Source: an uncultured Bacteroides sp. (GTDB taxonomy: Bacteria > Bacteroidota > Bacteroidia > Bacteroidales > Bacteroidaceae). From it: a stretch of DNA of 64,000 bases. Both the position numbers and the translations under genes were made by a program. Where the stretch lies: NCBI GenBank assembly GCA_949292025.1, contig CASEYC010000081.1, positions 1 through 64,000 of the forward strand, in the 5' to 3' direction. The notes under the pieces were generated by a model. That model was given only the letters and a program-made list of their open reading frames with translations, made no database searches and was not told where the DNA came from. Position 1 is the first letter of the stretch. The number at the start of each line of letters is the position of its first letter. Positions 51,360 to 59,518 of this stretch are shown here, piece by piece.

Positions 51360-52106
51360 ATGAGCAAGACCGTCATCGAACTACATGACATCCGCCGCAA
51401 CTTCCAGGTGGGCGACGAGACCGTCCATGCCCTGCGCGGCGTGACGTTCTCCATCAGCGAGGGCGAGTTCGTCACCATCATGGGCACGAGCGGCTCGGGC
51501 AAGTCCACCCTGCTGAACACGCTGGGCTGCCTCGACACCCCCACCAGCGGGGAGTATCTGCTGGACGGCATCAGCGTGCGCACCATGTCGAAGTCGCAAC
51601 GGGCCATCCTGCGCAACCGCAAGATCGGGTTCGTCTTCCAGAACTACAACCTGCTGCCCAAGACGACGGCGGTGGAGAACGTGGAACTGCCGCTGATGTA
51701 CAACCCCGCCGTCAGCGCGGCCGAGCGACGCCGTCGCGCCGTGGACGCCCTCGTGGCGGTGGGGCTGGGCGACCGCCTGGAGCACAAGTCCAACCAGATG
51801 TCCGGCGGACAGATGCAACGTGTGGCCATCGCCCGCGCGCTGGTGAACAATCCCGCCGTCATCCTGGCGGACGAGGCGACGGGCAACCTGGACACGCGCA
51901 CTTCGTATGAAATCCTCGTCCTCTTCCAGCAGTTGCACCGCGAGGGGAGGACCATCATCTTCGTGACGCACAACCCGGACATCGCGCAATACAGCAGCCG
52001 GAACATCCGCCTGCGCGACGGCCACGTCATCGAGGACAAACTGAATACGAACATCCTCTCGGCGGCGGAGGCGCTGGCGCGGCTGCCACGGAATGAGGAT
52101 GACTAA
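51360..52106 (+). CDS. macB: MacB-type ABC transporter ATPase
   Basis: 248 residues. Walker A GTSGSGKSTLLN (about 42-53), Q-loop FQNYNLLPKTTAVENVELPL, signature MSGGQMQRVAIARAL, Walker B VILADEATGNLD and switch His in IIFVTHNPDIA. It belongs to the LolD/MacB/FtsE clade. In this organism the ATPase and permease are separate proteins, unlike fused E. coli MacB. It probably powers export of peptides or lipoproteins with MacA and TolC. Confidence 0.92.
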   Translation: MSKTVIELHDIRRNFQVGDETVHALRGVTFSISEGEFVTIMGTSGSGKSTLLNTLGCLDTPTSGEYLLDGISVRTMSKSQRAILRNRKIGFVFQNYNLLPKTTAVENVELPLMYNPAVSAAERRRRAVDALVAVGLGDRLEHKSNQMSGGQMQRVAIARALVNNPAVILADEATGNLDTRTSYEILVLFQQLHREGRTIIFVTHNPDIAQYSSRNIRLRDGHVIEDKLNTNILSAAEALARLPRNEDD

Positions 52107-52135
52107 ATAGCGCGCAAGCGCGCAATGCCAAACCT

Positions 52136-52192
52136 GTAGGGGCGACCCTTGCGGTCGCCCACATTTAGGGCGGGGGCAAGCCCCGCCCCGAC
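52136..52192. repeat. REP-like palindrome, copy 2
   Basis: Same two-hairpin structure as 3810-3866 (GTAGGGGCGACCCTTGCGGT start), with the final outer arm slightly changed (CGCCCCGAC). It lies in the 112-bp gap between the ATPase and permease genes. A short CGCGCAAGCGCG hairpin precedes it (52111-52122). Confidence 0.85.
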
Positions 52193-52218
52193 AACGATAA
52201 CTTAGCAATTACGCAACA

Positions 52219-53439
52219 ATGAACGGAACAAACCTCTTCAAGATAGCCCTGCGCGCCCTGGCAAACAACAAGATGCGCGCCTTCCTGACGATGCTGGGCA
52301 TCATCATCGGCGTGGCGTCGGTCATCACGATGCTCGCCATCGGCCAAGGCTCGAAGCGCAGCATACAGGCGCAGATAGCCGAGATGGGCTCGAACATCAT
52401 CATGATACATCCCGGCGGCGAGCGGCGCGGCGGCGTGCGCATGGACCCCAGCGAGATGCAGACGCTGAAGCTGGCGGACTATGAGGCGCTGCGCGACGAG
52501 ACCAACTTCCTCTCCGCCGTCAGCCCGAACGTCAGCAGCAGCGGACAGCTCATCGCGGGCAACAACAACTATCCCAGCAGCATCAGCGGCGTGGGGACGG
52601 AATACCTGGACATCCGCCAGCTCAGCATCGCGCAGGGCGAAATGTTCAGCGAGGCAGACATCCAGGTGTCGGCCAAGGTGTGCGTCGTCGGGCAGACCAT
52701 CGTGGACAACCTCTTCCCCGGCGGGCAGGACCCCGTGGGGAAAGTCATCCGCTTCAACCAGGTGCCCTTCCGCGTCGTGGGCGTCCTCAAGGCGAAGGGC
52801 TACAACTCCATGGGCATGGACCAGGACGACATCGTGCTGGCGCCCTACACCACCGTGATGAAGCGCCTGCTGGCCCAGACCTACCTGGAGGGCATCTTCG
52901 CCTCCGCCCTCAGCGAGGACATGACGGACTATGCGACGGACGAAGTGACCACCCTCCTGCGCCGCAACCACAAGCTGCAGGAGGACGAGGACGACGACTT
53001 CTCCATCCGCTCGCAGCAGGAGCTCAGCTCGATGCTGAACAGCACGACGGACCTGATGACGACGCTGCTGGCCTGCATCGCGGGCATCTCGCTCGTGGTG
53101 GGCGGCATCGGCATCATGAATATCATGTACGTCTCCGTCACGGAGCGGACGCGCGAGATCGGCCTGCGCATGTCCGTCGGGGCGCGGGGCATCGACATCC
53201 TGGCGCAGTTCCTGATAGAGGCCATCCTCATCAGCATCACGGGCGGGCTGATAGGCGTCATCGTCGGCTGCGGGGCGTCGGTGGTGGTGAAAAACGTGGC
53301 CCACTGGCCCATCTACATCCAGACGTGGAGCGTCCTGCTGTCCTTTGCCGTCTGCACGGTGACGGGCGTGTTCTTCGGCTGGTATCCCGCCAAGAAGGCG
53401 GCACAACTGGACCCCATCGAGGCGATACGCTACGAATGA
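52219..53439 (+). CDS. MacB/FtsX-type ABC transporter permease
   Basis: 406 residues with the four-helix MacB topology: TM1 near 20-45 (KMRAFLTMLGIIIGVASVITMLAIG), a large periplasmic domain (about 50-280), then three helices near the C-terminus (LLACIAGISLVVGGIGIMNIMYVSVTERTREIGLRMSVGARG; FLIEAILISITGGLIGVIVG; SVLLSFAVCTVTGVFFGWYPAKKAA). The TREIGLRMSVGA motif and the final AAQLDPIEAIRYE are family hallmarks. Confidence 0.92.
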   Translation: MNGTNLFKIALRALANNKMRAFLTMLGIIIGVASVITMLAIGQGSKRSIQAQIAEMGSNIIMIHPGGERRGGVRMDPSEMQTLKLADYEALRDETNFLSAVSPNVSSSGQLIAGNNNYPSSISGVGTEYLDIRQLSIAQGEMFSEADIQVSAKVCVVGQTIVDNLFPGGQDPVGKVIRFNQVPFRVVGVLKAKGYNSMGMDQDDIVLAPYTTVMKRLLAQTYLEGIFASALSEDMTDYATDEVTTLLRRNHKLQEDEDDDFSIRSQQELSSMLNSTTDLMTTLLACIAGISLVVGGIGIMNIMYVSVTERTREIGLRMSVGARGIDILAQFLIEAILISITGGLIGVIVGCGASVVVKNVAHWPIYIQTWSVLLSFAVCTVTGVFFGWYPAKKAAQLDPIEAIRYE

Positions 53440-53452
53440 CGGAAAAAATTCG

Positions 53453-53460
53453 TATCTTTG
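53453..53460 (+). promoter_or_regulatory. -7 box (TATCTTTG) directly ahead of the histidine kinase gene
   Basis: TATCTTTG ends only 4 nt before the ATG at 53465. If active it would give a leaderless or near-leaderless message. No -33 element is obvious, so this may be fortuitous. Confidence 0.35.
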
Positions 53461-53464
53461 CCGC

Positions 53465-54529
53465 ATGAAGCATACGGACGAACACCTGCGCTATGCCGAA
53501 GTCCTCATCCACGTCATCGGGTGGGGCATGGTCTTCGGCTTCCCCGTGCTGATGATGAACCGCAGCGGGTTCGGCATCACGTGGGGGGACTACCTGCGCC
53601 ATGGGGTCGTCGTGCCGCTGACGTTCCTCGTGGTGTTCTACGTCAACTACTTCGTGCTCATCCCCCGCTACCTCTTCGCAGGGCGGATGCGGCAGTATAT
53701 TATATATAATGTGTTGCTGGTGGCGGCTGTGCTACTGGGCGCGCACGTCTGGCAAGAGTTGACGTTCCGCCTGGACCAGCCCCGGCATCCGCGCCACATC
53801 GGGCCTCCCCGCTGGCTCTTCGTGGCGCGCGACGCCTTCTCCATGGTGCTGACCGTGGGCCTGAGCGTGGCCATCCGCCTCAGCAAGCGGTGGGCGCAGC
53901 ACGAGGAAGCGCGCCGCGAGGCGGAGAAGAGCCGGGCGGAGGCCGAACTGAAAAACCTGCGCAACCAACTGAACCCCCACTTCCTGCTGAACACGCTGAA
54001 CAACATCTACGCCCTCATCGCCTTCGACGCGGACAAGGCACAGGCCGCCGTGCAGGAGCTGAGCCGCCTGCTGCGCCACGTCCTCTACGAGAACCAGCAG
54101 CGCACCGTCGGCCTGGACCGCGAGATGGACTTTATCCGCAACTACATCGAACTGATGCGCATCCGCCTGGCCGCCAACGTGCGGGTGGAGACGCAGTTTG
54201 ACATCCCCGACGGCAGCCGCACGCAGATAGCGCCGCTCATCTTCATCTCGCTCATCGAGAACGCCTTCAAGCACGGCATCTCGCCGACGGAGCCGAGCTT
54301 CATCCGCATCCTGTTCAGCGAGGACAAGGGGGAAATCCGCTGCGACATCACCAACAGCTACCACCCCAAGACCGGCGAGGACAAGAGCGGCAGCGGCATC
54401 GGCCTGGAGCAGGTCCGGAAGCGGCTGGAGCTGTCCTACCCCGGACGCTACACCTGGCAGCAGGGCGTCAGCGCGGACAAGAAGGAGTACCGCTCCATAC
54501 TAACCATTAAAACCCAAGACAAGCCATGA
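53465..54529 (+). CDS. LytS/YpdA-type sensor histidine kinase
   Basis: 354 residues. Four hydrophobic segments within the first 140 residues, a coiled-coil (KRWAQHEEARREAEKSRAEAELKNLRNQ), then the His_kinase domain with the phospho-His in LNPHFLLNTLNNIYALI and a HATPase with LIFISLIENAFKHGI and SGSGIGLEQVRKRL. It overlaps the response regulator gene by 4 bp (ATGA). Signal unknown; proximity suggests it responds to envelope conditions handled by the MacAB-TolC system. Confidence 0.9.
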   Translation: MKHTDEHLRYAEVLIHVIGWGMVFGFPVLMMNRSGFGITWGDYLRHGVVVPLTFLVVFYVNYFVLIPRYLFAGRMRQYIIYNVLLVAAVLLGAHVWQELTFRLDQPRHPRHIGPPRWLFVARDAFSMVLTVGLSVAIRLSKRWAQHEEARREAEKSRAEAELKNLRNQLNPHFLLNTLNNIYALIAFDADKAQAAVQELSRLLRHVLYENQQRTVGLDREMDFIRNYIELMRIRLAANVRVETQFDIPDGSRTQIAPLIFISLIENAFKHGISPTEPSFIRILFSEDKGEIRCDITNSYHPKTGEDKSGSGIGLEQVRKRLELSYPGRYTWQQGVSADKKEYRSILTIKTQDKP

Positions 54530-55260
54530 CGTGTGTGATTGTAGACGACGAACCGTTGGCGCTGGACCTGCTGGAAAGCTACGTCCGCAAGACGCCCTAC
54601 CTGGAGCTGACGGGCAAGTATTCCAGCGCCGTGCAGGCGCTCCATGCGCTGGGCGACACGGCGGTGGACCTGATGTTCCTCGACATCCAGATGCCCGAAC
54701 TGAGCGGGCTGGAGTTCTCGAAGCTGTTGCCGCCGGACACGCGCATCGTCTTCACCACCGCTTTCGACCAATACGCCCTGGACGGCTACAAGGTGAATGC
54801 GGTGGACTATCTGCTGAAGCCCATCTCCTACCCGGATTTCCTCCGCGCGGCGGACAAGGCGCGCCACTGGTTCGAGCGGGCGCGGCCCGCCACGCCGCCG
54901 GACGGGGAGATAGACAGCATCTTCGTGAAGAGCGAATACAAGCTGGTGCAGGTGGAGCTGCGCCGCATCCTCTACGTCGAGGGACTGAAGGACTACATCA
55001 AAATCTACGAGGAGGACAATCCCAAGCCCATCCTCTCGCTGATGAGCATGAAGGCGATGGAAGACCTGCTGCCCGCGTCGCAGTTCATGCGCGTACACCG
55101 CTCGTACATCGTGCGCAAGGACAAAATCCGCGTCATCGACCGGGGGCGCATCGTCTTCGGCAAGGCGTACATCCCCATCAGCGACAGCTACAAGGCAGCG
55201 TTCCAGGCATACCTGGACCGGCGGAGCTGGACGCCGCCCGCCACGCATCAGGAAGAATGA
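54526..55260 (+). CDS. LytTR-family response regulator
   Basis: 244 residues. Receiver domain (CVIVDDEPLALDLLESYVRKTPYLELTGKYSSA; phosphoacceptor Asp in LMFLDIQMPELSGLEF; Lys in VDYLLKPISYPDF), linker, and a LytTR DNA-binding domain (about 132-232: FVKSEYKLVQVELRRILYVEGLKDYIKIYEE; FMRVHRSYIVRKDKI). It is the partner of the preceding kinase by overlap and family. Confidence 0.93.
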   Translation: MTCVIVDDEPLALDLLESYVRKTPYLELTGKYSSAVQALHALGDTAVDLMFLDIQMPELSGLEFSKLLPPDTRIVFTTAFDQYALDGYKVNAVDYLLKPISYPDFLRAADKARHWFERARPATPPDGEIDSIFVKSEYKLVQVELRRILYVEGLKDYIKIYEEDNPKPILSLMSMKAMEDLLPASQFMRVHRSYIVRKDKIRVIDRGRIVFGKAYIPISDSYKAAFQAYLDRRSWTPPATHQEE

Positions 55261-55279
55261 TTAACTATATACGATACGA

Positions 55280-55879
55280 ATGATGAAGAAGACAATCCTC
55301 GGGCTGCTGCTGACGACGGCAGCCTTGCTGGGCGCACAGGACGCGCAGGCACAATCGTTGAAAGACCTGTTCAACAAGGAAAATATCGAGAAAGTGGTCA
55401 ACACCGTGACGAACAAGAACACGGCGAGCATGGAAGGCACCTGGACCTTCAGCGGCTCGGCGCTGGCCTTCGAGTCGGACAACGTGTTGCAGAAGGCGGG
55501 CGGGGCCGTGGCCGCCGCGGCGGTGGAAAAGAAGCTGGACGGCTTCCTGGACAAGATAGGCATCCAGCCGGGACAGATGAGCTTCACGTTCCAGGCGGAC
55601 AGCACCTTCCAGACCGTGGTCAAGGGGAAGACGCTGAAGGGCACGTATGCCTACGACAACGACGCCAAGAAGGTGAAGCTGAAGTTCAGCAAGCTGCTGA
55701 ACATCAGCACGACGGTCAACTGCACCTCGCAGGAGATGCAGTTGCTCTTCCCTTCGGATCGCCTGCTGGACCTGCTGACGTTCCTGGCCAGCAAGACCAA
55801 TAACGCCACGCTGCAGTCCATCGGCTCGCTGGCCGAGAGCTACGACGGCATGATGCTGGGCTTCACGCTGAAGAAATAG
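55280..55879 (+). CDS. DUF4923-type secreted protein
   Basis: 199 residues with a Sec signal peptide (GLLLTTAALLGAQDAQAQ). A lipocalin-like core is suggested by MEGTWTFSGSALAFES, FTFQADSTFQTVVKGKTLKGTYAYD and KVKLKFSKLLNISTTV. This matches the Bacteroides DUF4923 family, whose function is unknown. It begins 19 bp after the LytTR gene and may be part of the same transcript. It converges on DUF4250, 14 bp away. Confidence 0.7.
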   Translation: MMKKTILGLLLTTAALLGAQDAQAQSLKDLFNKENIEKVVNTVTNKNTASMEGTWTFSGSALAFESDNVLQKAGGAVAAAAVEKKLDGFLDKIGIQPGQMSFTFQADSTFQTVVKGKTLKGTYAYDNDAKKVKLKFSKLLNISTTVNCTSQEMQLLFPSDRLLDLLTFLASKTNNATLQSIGSLAESYDGMMLGFTLKK

Positions 55880-55893
55880 CTCCCTGCGGGCGA

Positions 55894-56070
55894 TTACCAG
55901 AAGCGGTTCTTGTCTGGATTATACTCGAAGCCTACGGACTTCAGTTTACGCACCAGTTCGTCTTTCTCCACGTCCAGGTCCTCGCAAAGCGCGTCCAGCG
56001 TGGGATAAGAATCACGCAGTTTCATGTTGATGAAGCTGTAGAGCATCATCGGTTCTTCGGGCAAGTTCAT
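55894..56070 (-). CDS. DUF4250 small protein (58 residues)
   Basis: A short gene encoding 58 residues: start NLPEEPMMLYSFINMKLRDSY, then LDALCEDLDVEKDELVRKLKSVG and end FEYNPDKNRFW. This is the whole DUF4250 pattern (LPxDPMML..N.KLRD...L..LC...). The middle helix pair looks like a small HTH. Function unknown. A -7 box TACCTTTG lies at 56109-56116, 38 nt upstream, supporting expression. Confidence 0.85.
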   Translation of the reverse strand: MNLPEEPMMLYSFINMKLRDSYPTLDALCEDLDVEKDELVRKLKSVGFEYNPDKNRFW

Positions 56071-56108
56071 AACAATAATCTTTAATTACACAAAAACTAA
56101 TACCGCCG

Positions 56109-56116
56109 CAAAGGTA
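56109..56116 (-). promoter_or_regulatory. -7 box (TACCTTTG) of the DUF4250 gene
   Basis: Minus-strand TACCTTTG in the 95-bp gap between btuC and the DUF4250 gene. No conserved -33 element was found. Confidence 0.5.
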
Positions 56117-56165
56117 TGGAATTGCGCGGCAGGGCGGCTTGATTTAAGTCAAAATCGGCCAGCGG

Positions 56166-57185
56166 CTACTTCAGTCCCCGCTGGCTGACAATCACATAGA
56201 TGACGACGGGCGCGCCCACGAGCGGCGTGACGGCGTTCAGGGGTATCAGGCCCGCCCCGCCGGGCAAGACGCACGCCAGGTTGCACGCCAGGGCCACCGC
56301 CGCGCCCGCCAGCATCGTCGCCGGCAGGAGAACGCGGTGGTTGGCCGTGGACAGCAGCAAGCGCGCCACGTGGGGCACTGCCAGGTCGATGAAGAGGATG
56401 GGGCCGCAGAATGCCGTCGTGACTGCCGTCAGCAAGCCCGCCACCGCCAACAGCACGTGGCGCACGCGCCGCACCCTCACGCCGAGGTTGGCGGCATAAC
56501 GCTCGCCCAGCAGCAGGGCATTGAGGGGCTTCACCAACAGCAAGGCGCCCGCCAGTCCCAACATCACGACCGAGGCAAAGGCGGGCAACTGTCCCAGGGA
56601 CACCCCGCCGAAATGGCCCATCCCCCACACCATGTAGGACTGCACGCCCTCCGCCGGGGACAGGAAGTTGAGCAACGACACGGCGGACGACGCCAGGTAG
56701 CCCACCATCATGCCGATGATGAGCAGCATCACGCCGCTCCGCACCTGGGTGGAGAAGAACAGGATGAGCGCCATCACCGCCACCGCGCCCGCCATCGCCC
56801 CCGCCAGCACGGAGAAGAAGCCGGACAGGCTGAACGCTCCCGCCGAGACCGTCCCCCCCAGCAGCAGCATCACCACCGCCACGCCCAGCCCCGCGCCGGA
56901 GTTGACGCCCAGTATGGACGCGCCCGCCAGCGGATTGCGGAAAGCCGTCTGCAACAACAGCCCGCACGCGGACAGCGCACTGCCCGCCAGCATCGCCGTC
57001 ACCGCCTGGGGCAGGCGCGCCTCCAGGACGATGTAGCGCCAGCTCTCGCGCCCGGCGTCCTCGCCCAGCAGGATGCGGAGCACCTCCCCGGCGGGGATGT
57101 GCACCGAGCCTACGAGCAGGTTGGCGGCGAACAGCAGCGCAATCAATACGCCCAGCAGGGTGATAAGCAGTCCGGTCTTGTTCAT
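56166..57185 (-). CDS. btuC: FecCD/BtuC-type ABC transporter permease
   Basis: 339 residues with about ten hydrophobic segments. FecCD landmarks are VLEARLPQAVTAMLAGSALSACGLLLQTAFRNPLAGASILGVNSGAGLG, NFLSPAEGVQSYMVWGMGHFGGV and TAFCGPILFIDLAVPHVARLL. It carries a corrinoid across the inner membrane, judging from the riboswitch-led operon. It is 12 bp after the binding protein. No ATPase gene follows; the next gene on this strand is DUF4250 with its own -7 box. Confidence 0.85.
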   Translation of the reverse strand: MNKTGLLITLLGVLIALLFAANLLVGSVHIPAGEVLRILLGEDAGRESWRYIVLEARLPQAVTAMLAGSALSACGLLLQTAFRNPLAGASILGVNSGAGLGVAVVMLLLGGTVSAGAFSLSGFFSVLAGAMAGAVAVMALILFFSTQVRSGVMLLIIGMMVGYLASSAVSLLNFLSPAEGVQSYMVWGMGHFGGVSLGQLPAFASVVMLGLAGALLLVKPLNALLLGERYAANLGVRVRRVRHVLLAVAGLLTAVTTAFCGPILFIDLAVPHVARLLLSTANHRVLLPATMLAGAAVALACNLACVLPGGAGLIPLNAVTPLVGAPVVIYVIVSQRGLK

Positions 57186-57197
57186 GGGGCAGTCGCG

Positions 57198-58337
57198 TTA
57201 TTCTTCCAGTTTGCAAAAGTAGCGTAATCCACCCAAACGCTTCATTTCGGGATGGAAAATCTGTATCAGGTCGGCCAGCAGCCAGTCCGGGCGGAAGGGC
57301 GTCTCCTCGAAGAAGTTGACGCGCGCGGCGTTGCATCCGTAGATGTTGCGCTGACGGAAGGCCTTGAACTGGGCATAGCCGTCATGTTCGGCGCGCAGGT
57401 CGGCGTAGGTCAGGTCGTGCTGGCGGTTGTATTTGATGAGCCATACGTCGGCGTCGCCCCCCCGGTCCAGCACGCTCTCGAAGGACAGGGGCAGCGCCCC
57501 GCTGGTCGGTTCGTCGGCAAACACGTAACGGCCGCAGGCGTCGGCGTAGAGCCGTCCCATCGGGCTTCCCCCGCCCGAGACGTACCACACCGCCCCGTAC
57601 ATCGTGTCGCTCAGCACGGACAGGGAAGTGGACGAGAGCAGTGCCCGCTGCTTCAGCCGCCGGTAGTTGTCCTCCACCACGGCAAAGAGGCTGTCCGCCC
57701 GCTGCCCGACGCCGAACAAACGCCCGTAGAAGCGCATCCACTCGGCCCTGCCCAGGGCGGAGGTCTCCAAGTAGTCGGCACACTCCACGATGGGGGCGCC
57801 CAGCTTCCCGATGCGGCCGTAGCCGTTGCCGTCCTGGTAGGGCGACAGGAGGATGGCGTCGGGGCGCAGCTCGATGATGCGCTCCACGTCGGGATTGTTC
57901 CCGCTGCCGCAGTCGGCCAGCCGCCCGTCCGCGTATGCCTCGCGCACGAAGGGGAGGTTGACGTAGCGCAGGTCGCACACGCCGCCGATGGCATCGGCTG
58001 CGCCCAGCCCGCCCAGCAGGCTGCAATGGACGGACGAGTAGACCAACGCCCGGTCGAGGGGCGTGCGCACCAGCGTGCCCTCCGGCAAGCCGTCGGGCAG
58101 GGGCTTGTCCTTGGGTGCCAGCACGTAGGTGTGCAGCGTCCGCAGGGTGTCCCACGGATTGCGCAGGGTGGCGACCGTATAACCGGGATAGTCCACCAAA
58201 ATCAGGTTCGCGGCGTGGCGCAAATCCAGCGTATCGCCCCCTTCAGAAGCCAAAGGGGCCTTGCCCCTCCCGCCGCAGGCGGCGAAGAGGAACAAAGCCC
58301 AACCTATCATTACAAATAAATAACAACGATGTCGCAT
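57198..58337 (-). CDS. btuF: Periplasmic corrinoid-binding protein, BtuF-like lipoprotein
   Basis: 379 residues with a lipoprotein signal (LFLFAAC, Cys21). The fold is the FecB/BtuF two-lobe type: YTVATLRNPWDTLRTLHTYVLAPKD, GGLGAADAIGGVCDLRYVN, DVERIIELRPDAILLSPYQ, then the helical backbone and lobe two (TMYGAVWYVSGGGSPMGRLYADACG). It delivers corrinoid to BtuC. It sits 11 bp after the propeller gene. Iron-siderophore binding is the alternative for the fold, and the upstream riboswitch argues against it. Confidence 0.82.
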   Translation of the reverse strand: MRHRCYLFVMIGWALFLFAACGGRGKAPLASEGGDTLDLRHAANLILVDYPGYTVATLRNPWDTLRTLHTYVLAPKDKPLPDGLPEGTLVRTPLDRALVYSSVHCSLLGGLGAADAIGGVCDLRYVNLPFVREAYADGRLADCGSGNNPDVERIIELRPDAILLSPYQDGNGYGRIGKLGAPIVECADYLETSALGRAEWMRFYGRLFGVGQRADSLFAVVEDNYRRLKQRALLSSTSLSVLSDTMYGAVWYVSGGGSPMGRLYADACGRYVFADEPTSGALPLSFESVLDRGGDADVWLIKYNRQHDLTYADLRAEHDGYAQFKAFRQRNIYGCNAARVNFFEETPFRPDWLLADLIQIFHPEMKRLGGLRYFCKLEE

Positions 58338-58348
58338 CCTGTGTACGC

Positions 58349-59494
58349 TTAATCCAACACCAGCATATTGACGGCTCCCACGCCCACGTCGAAGCTGCGC
58401 TGCACCATGCCGTCGGTGTCATACTCGTACACATAGCTGGGCAGGGCGTAAGCATTGGCGGGGTCGTCCACGTAGGAGGTGACGAAGATGTGCCCGTCGT
58501 CCGGGTTGACCACGATGCCGGCGGGATTGTCCACGCGGTTGTACTCAAACTCCGAATCCTGCTGGGAGGCCAGGACGGGGATGAATGCTTCGTCCGCCAC
58601 GGCATGGGTCAGCACGTCGTAGGCGACGTACAGCATGTTCTCCCGCCCGCTCCAGTTGTTGTAGATGGTATAGAGCGTGTTGCCGGAGAGGCACATCAGC
58701 GTGACCGGCTCGCCCAGGTCGGTGGCTGTGCCCGTAGCCGTGTCGATGACCCACAGCGAGGCGGGGTTTTCCATATAGTCGCCCATGCAGCCGACAAAGA
58801 GCTGGCCGGAAGCAGCATGGCCTACGAGCTTGGTGGGATTCATCCCTACGCCTATCTTCCCCTCCTCCGTGAAGTCGTCCAGGCGGATTTTGGAGACGCT
58901 GAAGCCGCCCGCATAGCCGCCGGTGTAATTCAGGCCGTCGGAGTTGACCACGTACAGGTAGTCGCCCACGACTGCCATCTCTTCGGGATTGGGACCTACC
59001 TGCACCGTGTTGTCTATCGTGTTGGTAGCCGGATTGATGCGCGACACGTAGCCGTCGAACATGGAGACGTAGACGTATTCACCGTCGGTGACGATGTCGC
59101 GCGGCTGCGAGCCTTGTTCGGTTGTCGGGCAGATTTGCGCGATGCTGGCGGCAGTGTGTTTGTCCACCACTTCCACCGTGTTCGAGCCGGAAACGGCAAT
59201 GTACAGGTTCTCGCCCAGCACTACGCCGTCCTGCACCGTCGAGCCGAGTTCGCGGCCGTTCGCGTCTTTGAAGACGTCATTGAAAAAGCAGTTGCCGGCC
59301 AGGTCGATGAAGGTCAGTGAGCCGTTGATGCTGTAGCCTTCGTTGCCGGTATTGAACACATAGATGCCCCGCTCGGCGCGGAACTCGGTTTCCTCCCCGC
59401 CGTTGCCGGGATTGTCGTCGTCGTCGCAAGCAACGAACAGCATGGGCAAAGCCAACGCCCATGCACAAAACTTCAAATACTTCATTACATTCAT
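58349..59494 (-). CDS. btuG: Surface beta-propeller lipoprotein, BtuG-like corrinoid-binding protein
   Basis: 381 residues. Lipoprotein signal with Cys23 followed directly by DDDDN, an acidic surface-export signal. The body is a YncE/DUF5074-like propeller with repeated blades (LYIAVSGSNTVEVVDKHTAASI, VYVSMFDGYVSRINPATNTIDNTVQVG, HIFVTSYVDDPANAYALP). In Bacteroides, BtuG propellers sit on top of BtuB and grab vitamin B12 with very high affinity. The present gene lies 24 bp after a riboswitch-controlled TonB receptor, the expected context. Assignment rests on fold and context, not on identified ligand residues. Confidence 0.65.
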   Translation of the reverse strand: MNVMKYLKFCAWALALPMLFVACDDDDNPGNGGEETEFRAERGIYVFNTGNEGYSINGSLTFIDLAGNCFFNDVFKDANGRELGSTVQDGVVLGENLYIAVSGSNTVEVVDKHTAASIAQICPTTEQGSQPRDIVTDGEYVYVSMFDGYVSRINPATNTIDNTVQVGPNPEEMAVVGDYLYVVNSDGLNYTGGYAGGFSVSKIRLDDFTEEGKIGVGMNPTKLVGHAASGQLFVGCMGDYMENPASLWVIDTATGTATDLGEPVTLMCLSGNTLYTIYNNWSGRENMLYVAYDVLTHAVADEAFIPVLASQQDSEFEYNRVDNPAGIVVNPDDGHIFVTSYVDDPANAYALPSYVYEYDTDGMVQRSFDVGVGAVNMLVLD

Positions 59495-59518
59495 ATTGCT
59501 TCTATGGTTTATAAGTGA

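Noticed and set aside
56149..57336. 395-codon frame on the minus strand overlapping btuC in another phase
   Set aside because: Arg/Gly/Ala-rich shadow of the btuC frame; the btuC frame has the FecCD motifs.
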